Assembly (NCBI RefSeq): GCF_001463765.1
Contig: NZ_BBWK01000043.1
Location: 1 to 64,000 of the forward strand
Reading direction: 5' to 3'
Source: Aureimonas sp. AU4
GTDB lineage: Bacteria; Pseudomonadota; Alphaproteobacteria; Rhizobiales; Rhizobiaceae
Length of the DNA stretch: 64,000 nt
Below, one piece after another: positions 31,521-43,732 of the stretch. The notes under the pieces are model-generated. The model did no database searches. It had not been told where the DNA came from and saw only the letters and a program-made list of their open reading frames with translations. Position 1 is the first letter of the stretch, and each line of letters starts with the position of its first letter. The position numbers and the translations under genes are program-made.

Positions 31521-32468
31521 ATGCAGTCCCGACCGCTCGGCCGCACCGGCCTCTCCATCATGCCGCTCGTCTTCGGCGGCAACGTCTTCGGCTGGACGGC
31601 GGACGAGGCGACCTCGTTTCGCCTTCTCGATGCCTTCGTCGACCACGGCTTCAACGCCATCGACACGGCCGACGTCTATTCCGCCTGGGCGCCCGGCAAC
31701 AAGGGTGGCGAATCGGAGACGATCATCGGCCGCTGGCTGAAGCGCGACCCGGCCAAGCGCGATCGGGTCGTCGTCATCACCAAGGTCGGCTCGGACGTCG
31801 GCGAGGGAAAGACGCTGAAGGAAGAGTACATCCCGCGCGCGGCCGAGAGATCGCTGGCGCGACTCGGGATCGACCGTATCGACCTCTACCTTTCGCACTG
31901 GCCCGACGACACGACCCCTCATGAGGAGACGCTCGCCGCCTTCGCCAGGCTGAAGGACGCCGGAAAGATCGCGGCGATCGGCTGCTCGAACTTTTCGGCC
32001 GAGCAGCTGAAGGCGTCGCTGGACGCCGCGCGCGCCAACGGCCTGCCGCGCTACGACGTGCTGCAGCCCGAATACAACCTCGTCGCCCGCTCGAGCCTGG
32101 AAGGTCCGCTCCTCGACCTGTGCCGCGCCGAGGAGATCGGCGTCATCACCTATTTCAGCCTCGCCTCGGGCTTCCTGTCCGGCAAGTACCGGAGCCAGGC
32201 CGACCTCTCGAAGAGCCAGCGCGGCGGGGGGCTGTCGAAATATCTCGACGCCCGGGGCCTCCGTGTCCTCGACGCTCTCGACGAGGTGGCGGGGCGCCAC
32301 GGCGCGAAGCCGGCCGAGGTCGCGCTCGCCTGGATCATGCACAAGCCGGGCGTGACCGCCCCCATCGCCAGCGCGACCAGCGTCGAGCAACTGGAGAGCC
32401 TGGCGCGCGCGGCCGCGCTGGCGCTGTCGGGCGACGACATGCGCCGCCTCGACGAGGCGAGCGCCTGA
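31521..32468 (+). CDS. Aldo/keto reductase
   Basis: 315-residue NADPH-dependent oxidoreductase of the aldo/keto reductase superfamily. The catalytic tetrad is visible: D and Y in NAIDTADVYS, K in VVITKVGS, H in LYLSHWPDD. IGCSNFSAEQL, YNLVARSSLEG and TYFSLASGFLSGKY follow the family pattern. The start is ATG 31521, set by AAGGAG overlapping the glgB stop; an in-frame GTG at 31512 lies within that site. It appears co-transcribed with the glucan genes. Whether it reduces a sugar, such as a 3-keto sugar from the ThuB branch, or a general stress aldehyde cannot be read from sequence. Confidence 0.9.
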   Translation: MQSRPLGRTGLSIMPLVFGGNVFGWTADEATSFRLLDAFVDHGFNAIDTADVYSAWAPGNKGGESETIIGRWLKRDPAKRDRVVVITKVGSDVGEGKTLKEEYIPRAAERSLARLGIDRIDLYLSHWPDDTTPHEETLAAFARLKDAGKIAAIGCSNFSAEQLKASLDAARANGLPRYDVLQPEYNLVARSSLEGPLLDLCRAEEIGVITYFSLASGFLSGKYRSQADLSKSQRGGGLSKYLDARGLRVLDALDEVAGRHGAKPAEVALAWIMHKPGVTAPIASATSVEQLESLARAAALALSGDDMRRLDEASA

Positions 32469-32487
32469 GCGGGAAACAGGGGGCGCG

Positions 32488-33642
32488 TCAGGCCGCGAGC
32501 GGCACGGCGCGCTCGATCCGGTTCCGGCCCTCGCGCTTGGCGCGGTAGAGCGCGCGGTCGGCGGCCGCCAGAAGCGCGCCCAGACCCGTTGCGCTGTGCC
32601 GCTCGAACAGGGCGACGCCGACGCTGACCGTCGTGCGCACGGGAGCTGTGCCCGGCTTGTCGAGAACCGCCGCCTCGAGCGTGCGCGCCACGCGCCGGGC
32701 GACGGCTTCCGCCTCGCCCGCGTCGAGGCCCGGAAGGAGCGCCGCGAACTCCTCGCCGCCCAGGCGGGCGAGAACGTCGACGCCGCGCATCTCGCGCTGG
32801 GCGATGCGGCTGAAGAGCTGCAGCATCTCGTCACCCACGCCGTGGCCGTAGGTGTCGTTGATGCGCTTGAAATGGTCGAGGTCGAAGACGAGAAGGGCGC
32901 CCGGCTGGTCGCCCGAGACGAGCGCCTCGCCCTTGCCGAAGAAGGCGCGGCGGTTGTCGAGGCCGGTCAGGAAGTCGGTGCTGGAGGCGGCCTCGTGCCG
33001 GTTCTCGCGCTGCTCGCGCACCATGGCCAGAAGCGTCGCGGGGCCGGCGAAGGACCACAGGACGCCTTCGAACATGGTCACGGCCATGGTCGGCCCCCAG
33101 ATCGTGACCGCGTCGCTGCTGAACATCGTCACGCCCGCCCGCACGGTGAAGAAGCCGGCATGGACGGCCATGAGGATCGAGGCCAGGCGCTGGGCGCGCA
33201 GCGCCCCGTCCGACTCCCACCAGGACCGCGCCAGGATCGCGCAACCGATCCAGCAGATCGCGCCGGACGCGAGCGAGGTCGTGACGATCCGCTCGCTCAT
33301 CGCCTGGTACTGGCCGAACGCGACCCAGACGACGGTCGCGGCCATGAGGCCAGCCGTCAGGAACCGGGGCATGGCCCGTCCGAGGAAGCGGTACTGGCCG
33401 GTGATGACGGCTCCGTAACCCCAGGTCACGAGCACGTTCGACAAGCCGACGACGATCTCGTGCGGGACGTTCGGCACGATGCGCAGGATGCAGCCGGCGG
33501 CGATCATGAAATAGCCGGTCGCCCACCAGGCGAGCGGCGCGCGGTGGGTCTCGGTGGCGTGGCGCTCCCAAAGCGTCAGCGCCCCCGCGATCGTGGCCGT
33601 TCCCACGATCAGGTAGTAAAGGATCGGAACCTCGCCCGACAT
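32488..33642 (-). CDS. Membrane-anchored diguanylate cyclase with intact I-site
   Basis: 384-residue protein with about six or seven hydrophobic segments in residues 8-205 and a C-terminal GGDEF domain beginning STDFLTGLDNRRAFF. The catalytic motif is GGEEF at 295-299. The inhibitory site RGVD lies at 286-289, nine residues before GGEEF, so product inhibition should operate, unlike the cyclase at 5884-7098. It converges with the aldo/keto reductase (19-base gap) and lies 104 bases downstream of the transglutaminase gene on the same strand, so it may be the last gene of that leftward unit or have its own promoter. Confidence 0.9.
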   Translation of the reverse strand: MSGEVPILYYLIVGTATIAGALTLWERHATETHRAPLAWWATGYFMIAAGCILRIVPNVPHEIVVGLSNVLVTWGYGAVITGQYRFLGRAMPRFLTAGLMAATVVWVAFGQYQAMSERIVTTSLASGAICWIGCAILARSWWESDGALRAQRLASILMAVHAGFFTVRAGVTMFSSDAVTIWGPTMAVTMFEGVLWSFAGPATLLAMVREQRENRHEAASSTDFLTGLDNRRAFFGKGEALVSGDQPGALLVFDLDHFKRINDTYGHGVGDEMLQLFSRIAQREMRGVDVLARLGGEEFAALLPGLDAGEAEAVARRVARTLEAAVLDKPGTAPVRTTVSVGVALFERHSATGLGALLAAADRALYRAKREGRNRIERAVPLAA

Positions 33643-33746
33643 GAATCAGATCCCGCTTCGTCAGGCCCCCAGCATGGACGCGAAATGGAAAATGTTCCCT
33701 TTCGATCGGGAGGATGAGGATTCGTGGTGAACGCTTCCTTGCTCCT

Positions 33747-34643
33747 TCAGGCGGCGGCCGGTTCCTCGAGCGCCACCATGTCGACGCTGTGGCGCGTGCG
33801 CTGGGGGCCGGAGGTCATCAGGACGCCGTCGATCGGCGCGACGTCGGCATAGTCGCGCCCGACCGCGACGAGGACATGGTCCTCCAGCGCGAGGCAGGCG
33901 TTGGTCGGGTCGAAACCGATCCAGCCGGCCTCCTCGCCGAGCCAGACCTCGACCCACGCATGCATGGCGTCGGCGCCCGCCAGACGCGGCTTGCCGGGCG
34001 GGGGGAGGGTGCGCAGGAAGCCGCTGGCATAACGCACGGGTATGTCCAGCGCGCGCAGGCCCGCGATCAGGAGGTGGGCGAAGTCCTGGCATACCCCGGC
34101 ACGGCGCTCGAAGGTCTCCTCGACCCGGGTCGAGACGTTGGAAACGCCCGGCGCGAAGCGGAACTCCGTGCGGATGCGGCGACTCATGGCCAGAAGGGTC
34201 TCGCCCAGGGGGCGCGCGGCGTCGAGGTCCTCGCTCAAGTAGCGGCCGACGGCGGGCGAGGGCTCAACGAGACGACCCGCGCCCAGGAAATGAGCGGGCC
34301 CCTCGCCCTCGCTCTCGCGCGAGGCGCCCGCTGCCGCGCGCAAGGACGCGAGGGCCGGCGTCGCGCCGAGGCGGGGCGCCGGGCGGTCGACCGCGACCAC
34401 GAGCCGGGCGTCGACGGCGAGCGCGGCGTGCGGCTCGCGGATCAGGAGATGGTCGGTGGCGTTGCCGAAGAAGTCCGGCTCGGTCTCGATCTCGGCGGGG
34501 CGCGGCGCGATGTCGATGCGCGCGCTTTCTACCCTCTGGCCGGCATCCTCGCGCGGGGTGACGCGCAGGACATGGCGCGCGTCCTTGACCGTGCCGCGAT
34601 AGCCGTAGCCGATATGGAGGTGGATGCGGTAGCGCACCGTCAT
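33747..34643 (-). CDS. Transglutaminase-like cysteine peptidase family protein (small)
   Basis: 298-residue protein with an N-terminal beta-rich domain ([20 protein letters not shown]) and a C-terminal transglutaminase-like core. The full Cys-His-Asp triad is present: C185 in RRAGVCQDFAHLLI, H228 in DAMHAWVEVWL, D245 in WIGFDPTNAC. Such proteins occur next to alpha-E and circularly permuted ATP-grasp genes and are predicted to be amidases or peptidases of an amide-bond-forming system; no substrate is established. No signal peptide is visible, so it should be cytoplasmic. Its ATG overlaps the stop of the ATP-grasp/alpha-E gene, so the two are translationally coupled and probably made in fixed ratio. 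Confidence 0.9.
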   Translation of the reverse strand: MTVRYRIHLHIGYGYRGTVKDARHVLRVTPREDAGQRVESARIDIAPRPAEIETEPDFFGNATDHLLIREPHAALAVDARLVVAVDRPAPRLGATPALASLRAAAGASRESEGEGPAHFLGAGRLVEPSPAVGRYLSEDLDAARPLGETLLAMSRRIRTEFRFAPGVSNVSTRVEETFERRAGVCQDFAHLLIAGLRALDIPVRYASGFLRTLPPPGKPRLAGADAMHAWVEVWLGEEAGWIGFDPTNACLALEDHVLVAVGRDYADVAPIDGVLMTSGPQRTRHSVDMVALEEPAAA

Positions 34644-37009
34644 TCGGCGTCCCAGCGCTCCGTGGCGCCCTCCGGCTCGGCGGCGAAGAAGCGTTCGGTG
34701 AGAAGATCGGAGATGTCGGCAAGGTCGCGTGCGACGCGCCCGAGCCAGGCGGCGTTCACCTCGCCCGGCAGCGCGGTCTCGAGGCGGACCTTGAGGCGCG
34801 CGGCGCGGCGCGAGGGCGGATCGAGGCTCTCGCCCGGACGGTTTCCCGGCATCTGCGCCAGAAGCTCGCGCAGGGCCTCGACCTGGTAGGCGACAGAGCG
34901 GGGATTGAGCGGGTCGAGCGCCACGAGATCGAGGACGCTCGGCGCCGAGAGCTCGACCGAGAAGCGGCGCCGGTAGGTCATGCGGCTGTCGGCATAGTCG
35001 AGAAGGGCGTCGAGCACGCCCTCGTCCTCGACCGCCAGGAAGGCCGCGCCGATTTCGGCCGCCAGAAGCCCGCGCTCGAGGCGCCGGCCGCACTGGAGGA
35101 AGCGCCAGCCCGAGAGGCGCACCATGTTCTCGCCGACAAGGCCCGAGAAGCCGGCAAGGCGCGTCAGAAGGCGATCGGCAAGGACATCGTCGTCGCGCCC
35201 TCCCGGCCCTGCCACGGCCTCGTCGAGCACCTCCACGATCTCGTGCAGGACGCGCCAGCCGTCGGGCGAGAAGCGGTCGCGGATGCGCGAGGCGATGTCG
35301 TAGGCGCCGCGCGCGAGCTGCCGAAGGCCAAGGGCCGCGTCCTCGCCGGCCTGGGCGACGCCCGAGCGCACGAGAAGCGCGGCGCGCGTCTCGGCCAGCT
35401 TGCCGGACGGCGCGTCGGCGGCCAGGGCCGCGCGCCACAGGCGCACCGCCGCCTCCAGCCGTTCCACGGAACGGCCGAGCCAGAAGAGGTTGTCGGCGGC
35501 GCGCGAGGGGAGGGAGCCGGGCAGGCGGCGCTGGAAGCCGTCCGCGGGCGGCCCGAGCAGCGTGACGGGGCGCTCCTCTCCTTCCGCCGCGATCCAGACG
35601 TCGAGCGAGCGCCCGCCGGCCGCGATCGCCTCGACGTCGGAGCCGGCGCCGGGCGCCGCGCGCGCGAAGCCTCCCGGCATCACCTCCCAGCCCCCCGGCC
35701 CGCGCGCGAGGAAGACGCGCAGCGTCACGGCGCGCGGCACGAGGCGCCCGCCCTCCAGGACCGGCGTCGTGGAGGCGGCGGGAGCGCGCCGGGCGGCCAG
35801 CTCGCTCCAGCGCTCCCCGGCGGCTGCCTCGACCGCCGCCTCGGCCCGGCCCGGAAAGCCCTCGACCGTCCGCCAGCCCGCCTCGCGCGCCCGCTCTCGC
35901 GCGGCCGGCTCGCCCAGCCACAGCGTCTCGGGCGAGGCGAGCGCGAGGGGCTCGCCCAGAAGCGCCACCGCCATCGCCTCCTCGAAGGCGGCGAAGGCCG
36001 GCGTCTCGGCCAGCCCCGAGCCGAGCGCGTTGACGAGATGGAGGTTGCCCGCGCGAACGGCGCGCACCAGGCCCGGCGTTCCGAGGCGCGAGCGCGACTT
36101 CAGCTCCAGCGGATCGGTCCAGTCGGCGTCGAGGCGCCGCCAGAGCACCGAGACCGGGCGCAGCCCCTCGACGGTGCGCACCCGCGCCTCGTCGCCATGA
36201 ACGGCGAGATCCCCGCCTTCCAGAAGTTGGAGGCCGAGATAGCGGGCGAGATAGCTGTGTTCGAAATAGGTCTCGTTGGAGGGACCGGGCGTCAGGAGAC
36301 CGGGCCGCCCGCCCCCCTCCGGACGGCCGCCCAGCGCGTCCAGCGTCTCGCGGAAGCGGGTGAAGAAGCCGGCCAGGCGCCGCAGCCGATGCGCCTTCGC
36401 CAGATCGGGCAGGGCGCGCGCGGTGGCAACGCGGTTCTCCAGGGCGAAGCCGGCGCCGGACGGCGCCTGCGTCCGGTCGGCGACGGCCCACCACCTCCCG
36501 GCCGCGTCCCGGCGCAGGTCGATCGCGAGGAAGCCGAGGAGAGGCCGCCCGCCCGACGCCTGGTTCGCCAGAGGGCGCAGGAACTCGGGGTTCGCGCCGA
36601 CGAGCCGGCCGGGCAGGACGCCCTCGCGGATCAGGCGCCGCGCGCCGTAGAGGTCGGCCAGAAGCGCTTCCAGAAAGCCGGCGCGCGCCTTGAGGTCGCG
36701 CTCCAGCCCGCGCCATTCCTCGGGCGAAAGGATGAGAGGCGGAACCGCCAGCGGCCATTGCCGCTCGCCGCCCTCGCCGCCCGCCCGGTAGAAGACGCCG
36801 GCCTCGCGCAGGTATTGCGCGGCCGAGCCGAGGCGCCGCTCGCGCTCCTCGGCCGACAGGGCGCCCAGCGCCTCGATCAGCGCCCGGTAGTGCGGGCGCA
36901 CGCCCCCGCCATCGGCGCGCATCTCGTCATGCGTGCCGGGGGGCGGGACGTAGCCGTCCAGAAGCGGGCTTCCCGCCGCGGGCGTGCGGGCGAGGCGGTC
37001 AGAGCGCAA
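34640..37009 (-). CDS. Circularly permuted ATP-grasp / alpha-E domain fusion protein
   Basis: 789-residue fusion of two proteins usually encoded separately. Residues about 15-480 are a circularly permuted ATP-grasp amidoligase ([38 protein letters not shown] in two blocks, [54 protein letters not shown]). Residues about 500-780 are the helical alpha-E (DUF403) domain, starting [23 protein letters not shown]-grasp enzymes of this type are predicted to make peptide-like amide bonds. The start is TTG 37009, overlapping the end of the upstream giant gene by 11 bases; no ATG precedes the conserved N-terminus. It sits between two transglutaminase-like genes, the signature arrangement of this uncharacterised system. 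Confidence 0.9.
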   Translation of the reverse strand: MRSDRLARTPAAGSPLLDGYVPPPGTHDEMRADGGGVRPHYRALIEALGALSAEERERRLGSAAQYLREAGVFYRAGGEGGERQWPLAVPPLILSPEEWRGLERDLKARAGFLEALLADLYGARRLIREGVLPGRLVGANPEFLRPLANQASGGRPLLGFLAIDLRRDAAGRWWAVADRTQAPSGAGFALENRVATARALPDLAKAHRLRRLAGFFTRFRETLDALGGRPEGGGRPGLLTPGPSNETYFEHSYLARYLGLQLLEGGDLAVHGDEARVRTVEGLRPVSVLWRRLDADWTDPLELKSRSRLGTPGLVRAVRAGNLHLVNALGSGLAETPAFAAFEEAMAVALLGEPLALASPETLWLGEPAARERAREAGWRTVEGFPGRAEAAVEAAAGERWSELAARRAPAASTTPVLEGGRLVPRAVTLRVFLARGPGGWEVMPGGFARAAPGAGSDVEAIAAGGRSLDVWIAAEGEERPVTLLGPPADGFQRRLPGSLPSRAADNLFWLGRSVERLEAAVRLWRAALAADAPSGKLAETRAALLVRSGVAQAGEDAALGLRQLARGAYDIASRIRDRFSPDGWRVLHEIVEVLDEAVAGPGGRDDDVLADRLLTRLAGFSGLVGENMVRLSGWRFLQCGRRLERGLLAAEIGAAFLAVEDEGVLDALLDYADSRMTYRRRFSVELSAPSVLDLVALDPLNPRSVAYQVEALRELLAQMPGNRPGESLDPPSRRAARLKVRLETALPGEVNAAWLGRVARDLADISDLLTERFFAAEPEGATERWDAE

Positions 37010-40000
37010 GGGAGGCGGGCCGGCGCAGGTCCAGCGTCAGGGGAAAGTTCGGATCGGGCAGCTCGGGCGGCGGCGCGAAGCCGCCGGCCGTGTGGCCGAT
37101 CTCCTCGAAGCGGGCGAGGCGCCGCGCCTCGGCCTCGTAGCCGTTGACCGGGAACGTGTCGTAGGCCCGCCCGCCGGGATGGGCCGTGTGGTAGCGGCAG
37201 CCGCCGAGCGAGCGCCCGTTCCACAGGTCGTAAAGGTCGAAGGTGAGGGGGGCGTGGACGGGAATCGTCGGGTGGAGGCCGGAGGCCGGGGCCCAGGCCT
37301 TGAAGCGCACGCCGCCCACCGCCTCGCCGACCCGTCCGGTCGCGGTCAGCGGCACGGTGCGCCCGTTGCACGTGAGCCGATGGCGCGAGGGATCGAAGCC
37401 GTTGAGCTTGGCCTGGAGGCGCTCCACCGAGGAGTCGACGAAGCGCACCGTGCCGCCGATGGCGCCGGTCTCGCCCATGACGTGCCAGGGCTCCAGCGCC
37501 TGATTGAGTTCCAGCGAGACGCCGCCCTCGAGCGCGACGCGGCCGCAGAAGGGAAAGCGGAACTCGGCCTGCGCCTCGAACCATTCGGGCCGCAGCGGAT
37601 AGCCGGCCTCATCGAGCTCGGCGAGGACGTCGAGGAAGTCCGCCCAGACGAAGGCCGGCAGCATGAAGCGGTCGTGGAGCTGCGTGCCCCAGCGCGCGAG
37701 CCGCCCCGAGGCGGGTTCGCGCCAGAGCTTGGCGACGAGCGCACGGATGAGAAGCTGCTGGGCGAGGCTCATGCGCGCGTGCGGCGGCATCTCGAAGCCG
37801 CGGAACTCGACGAGGCCGAGCCGCCCGGTCGGTCCGTCCGGCGAGTAGAGCTTGTCGATGCAGATCTCGGAGCGGTGCGTGTTTCCGGTGACGTCGGCCA
37901 GAAGGTTGCGGAACAAGCGGTCCACCAGCCAGGGCGCGGGCGGCTCGCCCTCGCCGGGCGGCGGCACGTTCGCCATCGCGATCTCGAGCTCGTAGAGCGC
38001 GTCGTGGCGCGCCTCGTCGACGCGCGGCGCCTGGCTCGTCGGGCCGACGAAGAGGCCCGAGAAGAGGTAGCTCAGCGAGGGGTGGCGCTGCCAGGTGAGG
38101 ATCAGCGACTTCAGAAGGTCGGGCCGGCGCAGGAAGGGCGAGTCGGCGGGCGTCCGGCCGCCGAGCACGACGTGGTTGCCGCCGCCGGTTCCCGCGTGCC
38201 GCCCGTCCACCATGAACTTGTCGGTGCCGAGCCGCGAGTGGCGCGCGTCCTCGTAGACGCCGGTGGTGATCGCGACCGCCTCGTCCCAGCTGTGCGCGGG
38301 ATGGACGTTGACCTCGACGACGCCGGGATCGGGCGCGACGCGGATGACGTCGAGGCGCGGGTCGAAGGGCGGCGCGTAGCCCTCGATGCGAAGGGGCAGG
38401 CGATGCTCGGCAGCGGCCGCCTCCACCGCCGCCAGAAGCTCCAGATAGTCCTCGACCCGCTCCACCGGCGGCATGAAGACGTGAAGCACCCCGTCGCGCG
38501 GCTCGACCGCGAGCGCGGTGCGCACATGGCCCGCGATCTCGGTGTCGGAGGCGGTGACGGGCGCCTGCCAGCGCCCGGCGTCGGCCGTGTCGATGCGCGG
38601 CTGCGTCTGTCCCAGAGCGGCGCGGGGCGGCAGGGGCGGGAAGCTTTGCTGCGGGTCGGCGGGGTGGGTGTAGGGGTAGAGCGCGGGCGGCAGGTGCGGC
38701 AGCGAGGAGAGCGGCAGGCGATAGCCGAGCGCGCTGTCGCCGGGCACGAGGAAGAGGTGGCCGCGCCGCGTCCGCCAGCGCTCCGACAGCCAGCGCCGGC
38801 CATCCGCCTGCCAGGGCTGCACCGGCAAGACCGCACCGACCGGCCGGCCGAGTCCCCGGTCGAAGACGCGCGCGAGGCGCTGGCGCTCCTCGGGGTCTTC
38901 CAGCTTGGAATCGGCGGGCGAGACGTTGACCGGGAGCTTGGCCTCGCGCGCCACGAAGTAGGTCGGGTCCTCGAAGGCGGGCAGGGCGTTGGCGGGATCG
39001 AGCCCGAGGCGCGCGGCGACGCTCTCCAGGATGTGCTGAGCGGCGTCGACGGTCGCGGACGGCGCGTCTTCGGCCGGCGCCTCGCCGGCGACCAGCGCGG
39101 GGTCGCGCCAGACCGGCTCGCCGTCGCGCCGCCAGTAGATCGAGTAGGTCCAGCGCGGCAGCGTCTCGCCGGGATACCACTTGCCCTGGCCGTGGTGGAG
39201 GAAGCCGCCCGGCGCGAAGCGCTGCTGCAGCCGGCGCAGGAGCGTGTCGGCGAGCCCGCGCTTGGCGGGGCCCGTCGCGTCGGCGTTCCACTCGGGTGCC
39301 TCGAAGTCGTCGACCGAGACGAAGGTCGGCTCGCCGCCCATGGTGAGGCGCACGTCCATGCGCTGGAGGTCGGCGTCCACCTTTCGACCCATCGCGTCGA
39401 GCGCCTGCCAGCTCTCGTCCGAGAAGGGCTTGGTGACGCGCGGCTCCTCGCGCAGGCGCTGGACCTCCATGGCGAAGTCGAAGGTCGTCTCGGCCGGCTC
39501 GACGCCGCCCGCGATCGGCGCGGCCGAGCGGTAGTGCGGGGTGGAGGCGAGCGGCACGTGGCTCTCGCCGGTCAGAAGGCCCGAGGTCGGGTCGAGCCCG
39601 ATCCAGCCCGCGCCCGGCAGGAAGGCTTCCGCCCAGGCGTGAAGGTCGCAGAAGTCGTGGCTCGTGCCGGCCGGCCCGTCGAGGGCCACCACGTCGGGTT
39701 TGAGCTGGATCAGGTAGCCGGAGGTGAAGCGCGCCGCGATGCCGAGATGGCGCAGCGCCTGCACGAGGAGCCAGGTGGAGTCGCGGCACGAGCCCGAACG
39801 CTTTTCCAGCGTCTCCTCGGGCGTCTGGACGCCGGGCTCCATGCGGATGAGATAGCCGATCTCGCTCGCCACGCGCCGGTTGAGATCGATCAGGAAGTCG
39901 ACGCTGCGGCGCGGGGTCCGGTCGACGCCCTCGAGAAACCGCTGAAGACGCGGCCCGGCCATGTCATGGGCGAGATAGGGCGCCAGATCCGCGCCGAGCT

Positions 40001-40325
40001 CGGCGTCGTAGCCGAAGGGATAGGTCTCGGCCGCGTCCTCCACGAAGAAGTCGAACGGGTTGTAGACCGTCATGTCGGCGAGAAGGTCGACCTCGATGCG
40101 CAGCTCGCGCACCGGCTCGGGAAAGACGAGCCGCGCCAGCCAGTTGCCGAACGGGTCCTGCTGCCAGTTCAGGAAGTGCCCGGCGGGTTCGACACGGAGG
40201 CTGTAGGCGGGCGTGCGCGTTCGCGAATGGGGCGCGGGGCGCAGGCGCACCGTCTGCGGCCCGAGCCGCACCGGGCGGTCGTAGCGATAATGCGTCAGGT
40301 GGCGGAGGGCGGCGAGAACCGGCAT
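36999..40325 (-). CDS. Large transglutaminase / DUF2126 protein
   Basis: 1108-residue protein. The N-terminal 290 residues are a transglutaminase-like module ([21 protein letters not shown]180 in [18 protein letters not shown]229 in [13 protein letters not shown]245 in WIGLDPTSG), with an intact triad. The remaining 800 residues are the DUF2126 region ([84 protein letters not shown]), which resembles glutamine-synthetase-like ligase modules in published analyses of this system. First gene of the leftward unit; the start ATG 40325 gives [16 protein letters not shown]. Predicted to act with the ATP-grasp/alpha-E and small transglutaminase proteins on an unknown peptide or amide substrate. Confidence 0.9.
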   Translation of the reverse strand: MPVLAALRHLTHYRYDRPVRLGPQTVRLRPAPHSRTRTPAYSLRVEPAGHFLNWQQDPFGNWLARLVFPEPVRELRIEVDLLADMTVYNPFDFFVEDAAETYPFGYDAELGADLAPYLAHDMAGPRLQRFLEGVDRTPRRSVDFLIDLNRRVASEIGYLIRMEPGVQTPEETLEKRSGSCRDSTWLLVQALRHLGIAARFTSGYLIQLKPDVVALDGPAGTSHDFCDLHAWAEAFLPGAGWIGLDPTSGLLTGESHVPLASTPHYRSAAPIAGGVEPAETTFDFAMEVQRLREEPRVTKPFSDESWQALDAMGRKVDADLQRMDVRLTMGGEPTFVSVDDFEAPEWNADATGPAKRGLADTLLRRLQQRFAPGGFLHHGQGKWYPGETLPRWTYSIYWRRDGEPVWRDPALVAGEAPAEDAPSATVDAAQHILESVAARLGLDPANALPAFEDPTYFVAREAKLPVNVSPADSKLEDPEERQRLARVFDRGLGRPVGAVLPVQPWQADGRRWLSERWRTRRGHLFLVPGDSALGYRLPLSSLPHLPPALYPYTHPADPQQSFPPLPPRAALGQTQPRIDTADAGRWQAPVTASDTEIAGHVRTALAVEPRDGVLHVFMPPVERVEDYLELLAAVEAAAAEHRLPLRIEGYAPPFDPRLDVIRVAPDPGVVEVNVHPAHSWDEAVAITTGVYEDARHSRLGTDKFMVDGRHAGTGGGNHVVLGGRTPADSPFLRRPDLLKSLILTWQRHPSLSYLFSGLFVGPTSQAPRVDEARHDALYELEIAMANVPPPGEGEPPAPWLVDRLFRNLLADVTGNTHRSEICIDKLYSPDGPTGRLGLVEFRGFEMPPHARMSLAQQLLIRALVAKLWREPASGRLARWGTQLHDRFMLPAFVWADFLDVLAELDEAGYPLRPEWFEAQAEFRFPFCGRVALEGGVSLELNQALEPWHVMGETGAIGGTVRFVDSSVERLQAKLNGFDPSRHRLTCNGRTVPLTATGRVGEAVGGVRFKAWAPASGLHPTIPVHAPLTFDLYDLWNGRSLGGCRYHTAHPGGRAYDTFPVNGYEAEARRLARFEEIGHTAGGFAPPPELPDPNFPLTLDLRRPASLAL

Positions 40326-40462
40326 GGAATCCGTCGGCTGAGGGCACGGAGGGGCTGAGACCGGACCATAGCCTCTCCCGCGCCGCACACAACCGTCGCA
40401 GAGGCGAAGAATGCCGCCGAAACGGGCACCGGGTCCCGATCGGGCGAAGCCGCGTTGTGTCG

Positions 40463-40487
40463 GGAACCCCGGCCCGCTCCCGCAGTT
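40463..40487 (+). promoter_or_regulatory. Possible EcfG-type promoter for the zinc-ribbon peptidase gene
   Basis: GGAAC (40463-40467), then 16 bases, then AGTT (40484-40487) differs from GGAAC-N16/17-CGTT by one base. It lies 48 bases before the start at 40536, in the 210-base gap between the divergent peptidase and transglutaminase genes. One mismatch makes it weaker than the site at 23732. Confidence 0.35.
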
Positions 40488-40535
40488 AGCGGGTGGATCT
40501 CCCGTTTTTCCGCGCTGCACCCGAGGGTGTCCGAC

Positions 40536-41654
40536 ATGAAGCTCTTTTCCTGCCCGGCCTGCGACCAGGTCGTGTTCTTCGACAACATCCGCTGCGAGCG
40601 CTGCGGCCATGCGCTCGGCTACGAGCCGCGTTCCAACCGCATGCTGGCGCTGGAGGCGGACGGCGACGCCTTCGTCTCGATCGAGCGCGGCGGCCGGCGC
40701 GCGGAGCGCTGGCGCTACTGCGACAACCACCGCTACGGTGTGTGCAACTGGCTAATTCCGGCCGACAGCCCCGACCTTCTGTGCCTTGCCGACCGGCACA
40801 ACCTCATGGTGCCCGACCTCTCCGACCCCGCCAACCAAGCGCTCTGGGGAAAGATGGAGGCCGCCAAGCATCGCATGTTCTACACGCTCCTGCGGCTCAA
40901 GCTGCCGCTCTGGACGCGCGCCGAGCATCCCGAGGGCCTCGGCTTCAAGTTCCTGGCCGACGACCCGGCGGCCGGCATCAAGGTGATGACCGGCCACGAC
41001 GAGGGCATCGTCACCGTGGCGCTGGCCGAGGCCGACGACGTGGAGCGCGAAACGCGGCGCAACGCCATGGGCGAGCCCTACCGCACGCTGCTCGGCCATT
41101 TCCGGCACGAGGTCGGCCACTGGTACTGGGACATGCTGGTGCGCGACGGCGGGGCGCTGGAGGCATGCCGCGCCCTCTTCGGCGACGAGCGGGTCGACTA
41201 CGGCCAGGCGCTCCAGGCGCATTACGCCAACGGCCCCAAGTCCGGCTGGCAGGAGCAGTACGTCTCATCCTATGCGGCCTCCCACCCTTGGGAGGATTTT
41301 GCGGAAACCTGGGCGCACTACCTCCATATCGTCGACACGCTGGAGGTCGGCGGCTCCTACGGCATGACGATCCACCCGCGCCTTGACCGCGACGGCATCC
41401 TCACCACCGATCTCGACTTCAAGGTCTACGACGAGGCGACCACGATCGAGGAGATCGCGGACGCCTGGCTCGCGCTCAGCCAGGCGCTGAACTCGATGAA
41501 CCGGGCCATGGGGCTGAGCGACCTCTACCCGTTCGTCCTGTCGCGCACCGTGATCGGCAAGCTCGGCTTCATCCACGATCTCGTGCACGGGCGCGTCGGG
41601 CAGGCCGCCGCGCCGGCGGGTGCCGCGCCCGCCCGGGGGACCATGGCCGCCTGA
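40536..41654 (+). CDS. Zinc-ribbon putative metallopeptidase
   Basis: 372-residue protein of the putative zinc-binding peptidase family that accompanies alpha-E/ATP-grasp/transglutaminase genes. The N-terminal zinc ribbon has CPAC (C6, C9) and CERC (C20, C23). The core contains [14 protein letters not shown], an HExxH motif (H191, E192, H195), and downstream acidic residues in [17 protein letters not shown] that may supply the third zinc ligand. No signal peptide is visible, so it probably acts in the cytoplasm. It is divergent from the transglutaminase/DUF2126 gene, sharing a 210-base promoter region. Predicted role: release or trimming of a peptide modification; substrate unknown. Confidence 0.88.
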   Translation: MKLFSCPACDQVVFFDNIRCERCGHALGYEPRSNRMLALEADGDAFVSIERGGRRAERWRYCDNHRYGVCNWLIPADSPDLLCLADRHNLMVPDLSDPANQALWGKMEAAKHRMFYTLLRLKLPLWTRAEHPEGLGFKFLADDPAAGIKVMTGHDEGIVTVALAEADDVERETRRNAMGEPYRTLLGHFRHEVGHWYWDMLVRDGGALEACRALFGDERVDYGQALQAHYANGPKSGWQEQYVSSYAASHPWEDFAETWAHYLHIVDTLEVGGSYGMTIHPRLDRDGILTTDLDFKVYDEATTIEEIADAWLALSQALNSMNRAMGLSDLYPFVLSRTVIGKLGFIHDLVHGRVGQAAAPAGAAPARGTMAA

Positions 41655-41760
41655 CGAAATCGTTTGGGCGCCCCTTAGGAAATAATCGCGGGCGCGCGCC
41701 CCTGCCGGCGGCGCGGCCCGCTCCAGTTAAGCCTCGCGCGGACGCCGGACGGGACGGCGC

Positions 41761-41776
41761 GCGGGAGGTCTCCCGC
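41761..41776. promoter_or_regulatory. Inverted repeat before treZ
   Basis: GCGGGAG-GT-CTCCCGC, a perfect 7-base inverted repeat with a 2-base centre, ends 39 bases before the treZ start inside the 161-base gap after the peptidase gene. It could be an operator or part of the leader. No matching EcfG promoter is seen in this gap, so the second trehalose block may be controlled differently from the first. Confidence 0.3.
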
Positions 41777-41815
41777 TTTGAATATCTGAGTATCGGACGG
41801 AAGGGGCGACGACCT

Positions 41816-43724
<1,909 letters not shown>

Positions 43725-43732
<8 letters not shown>

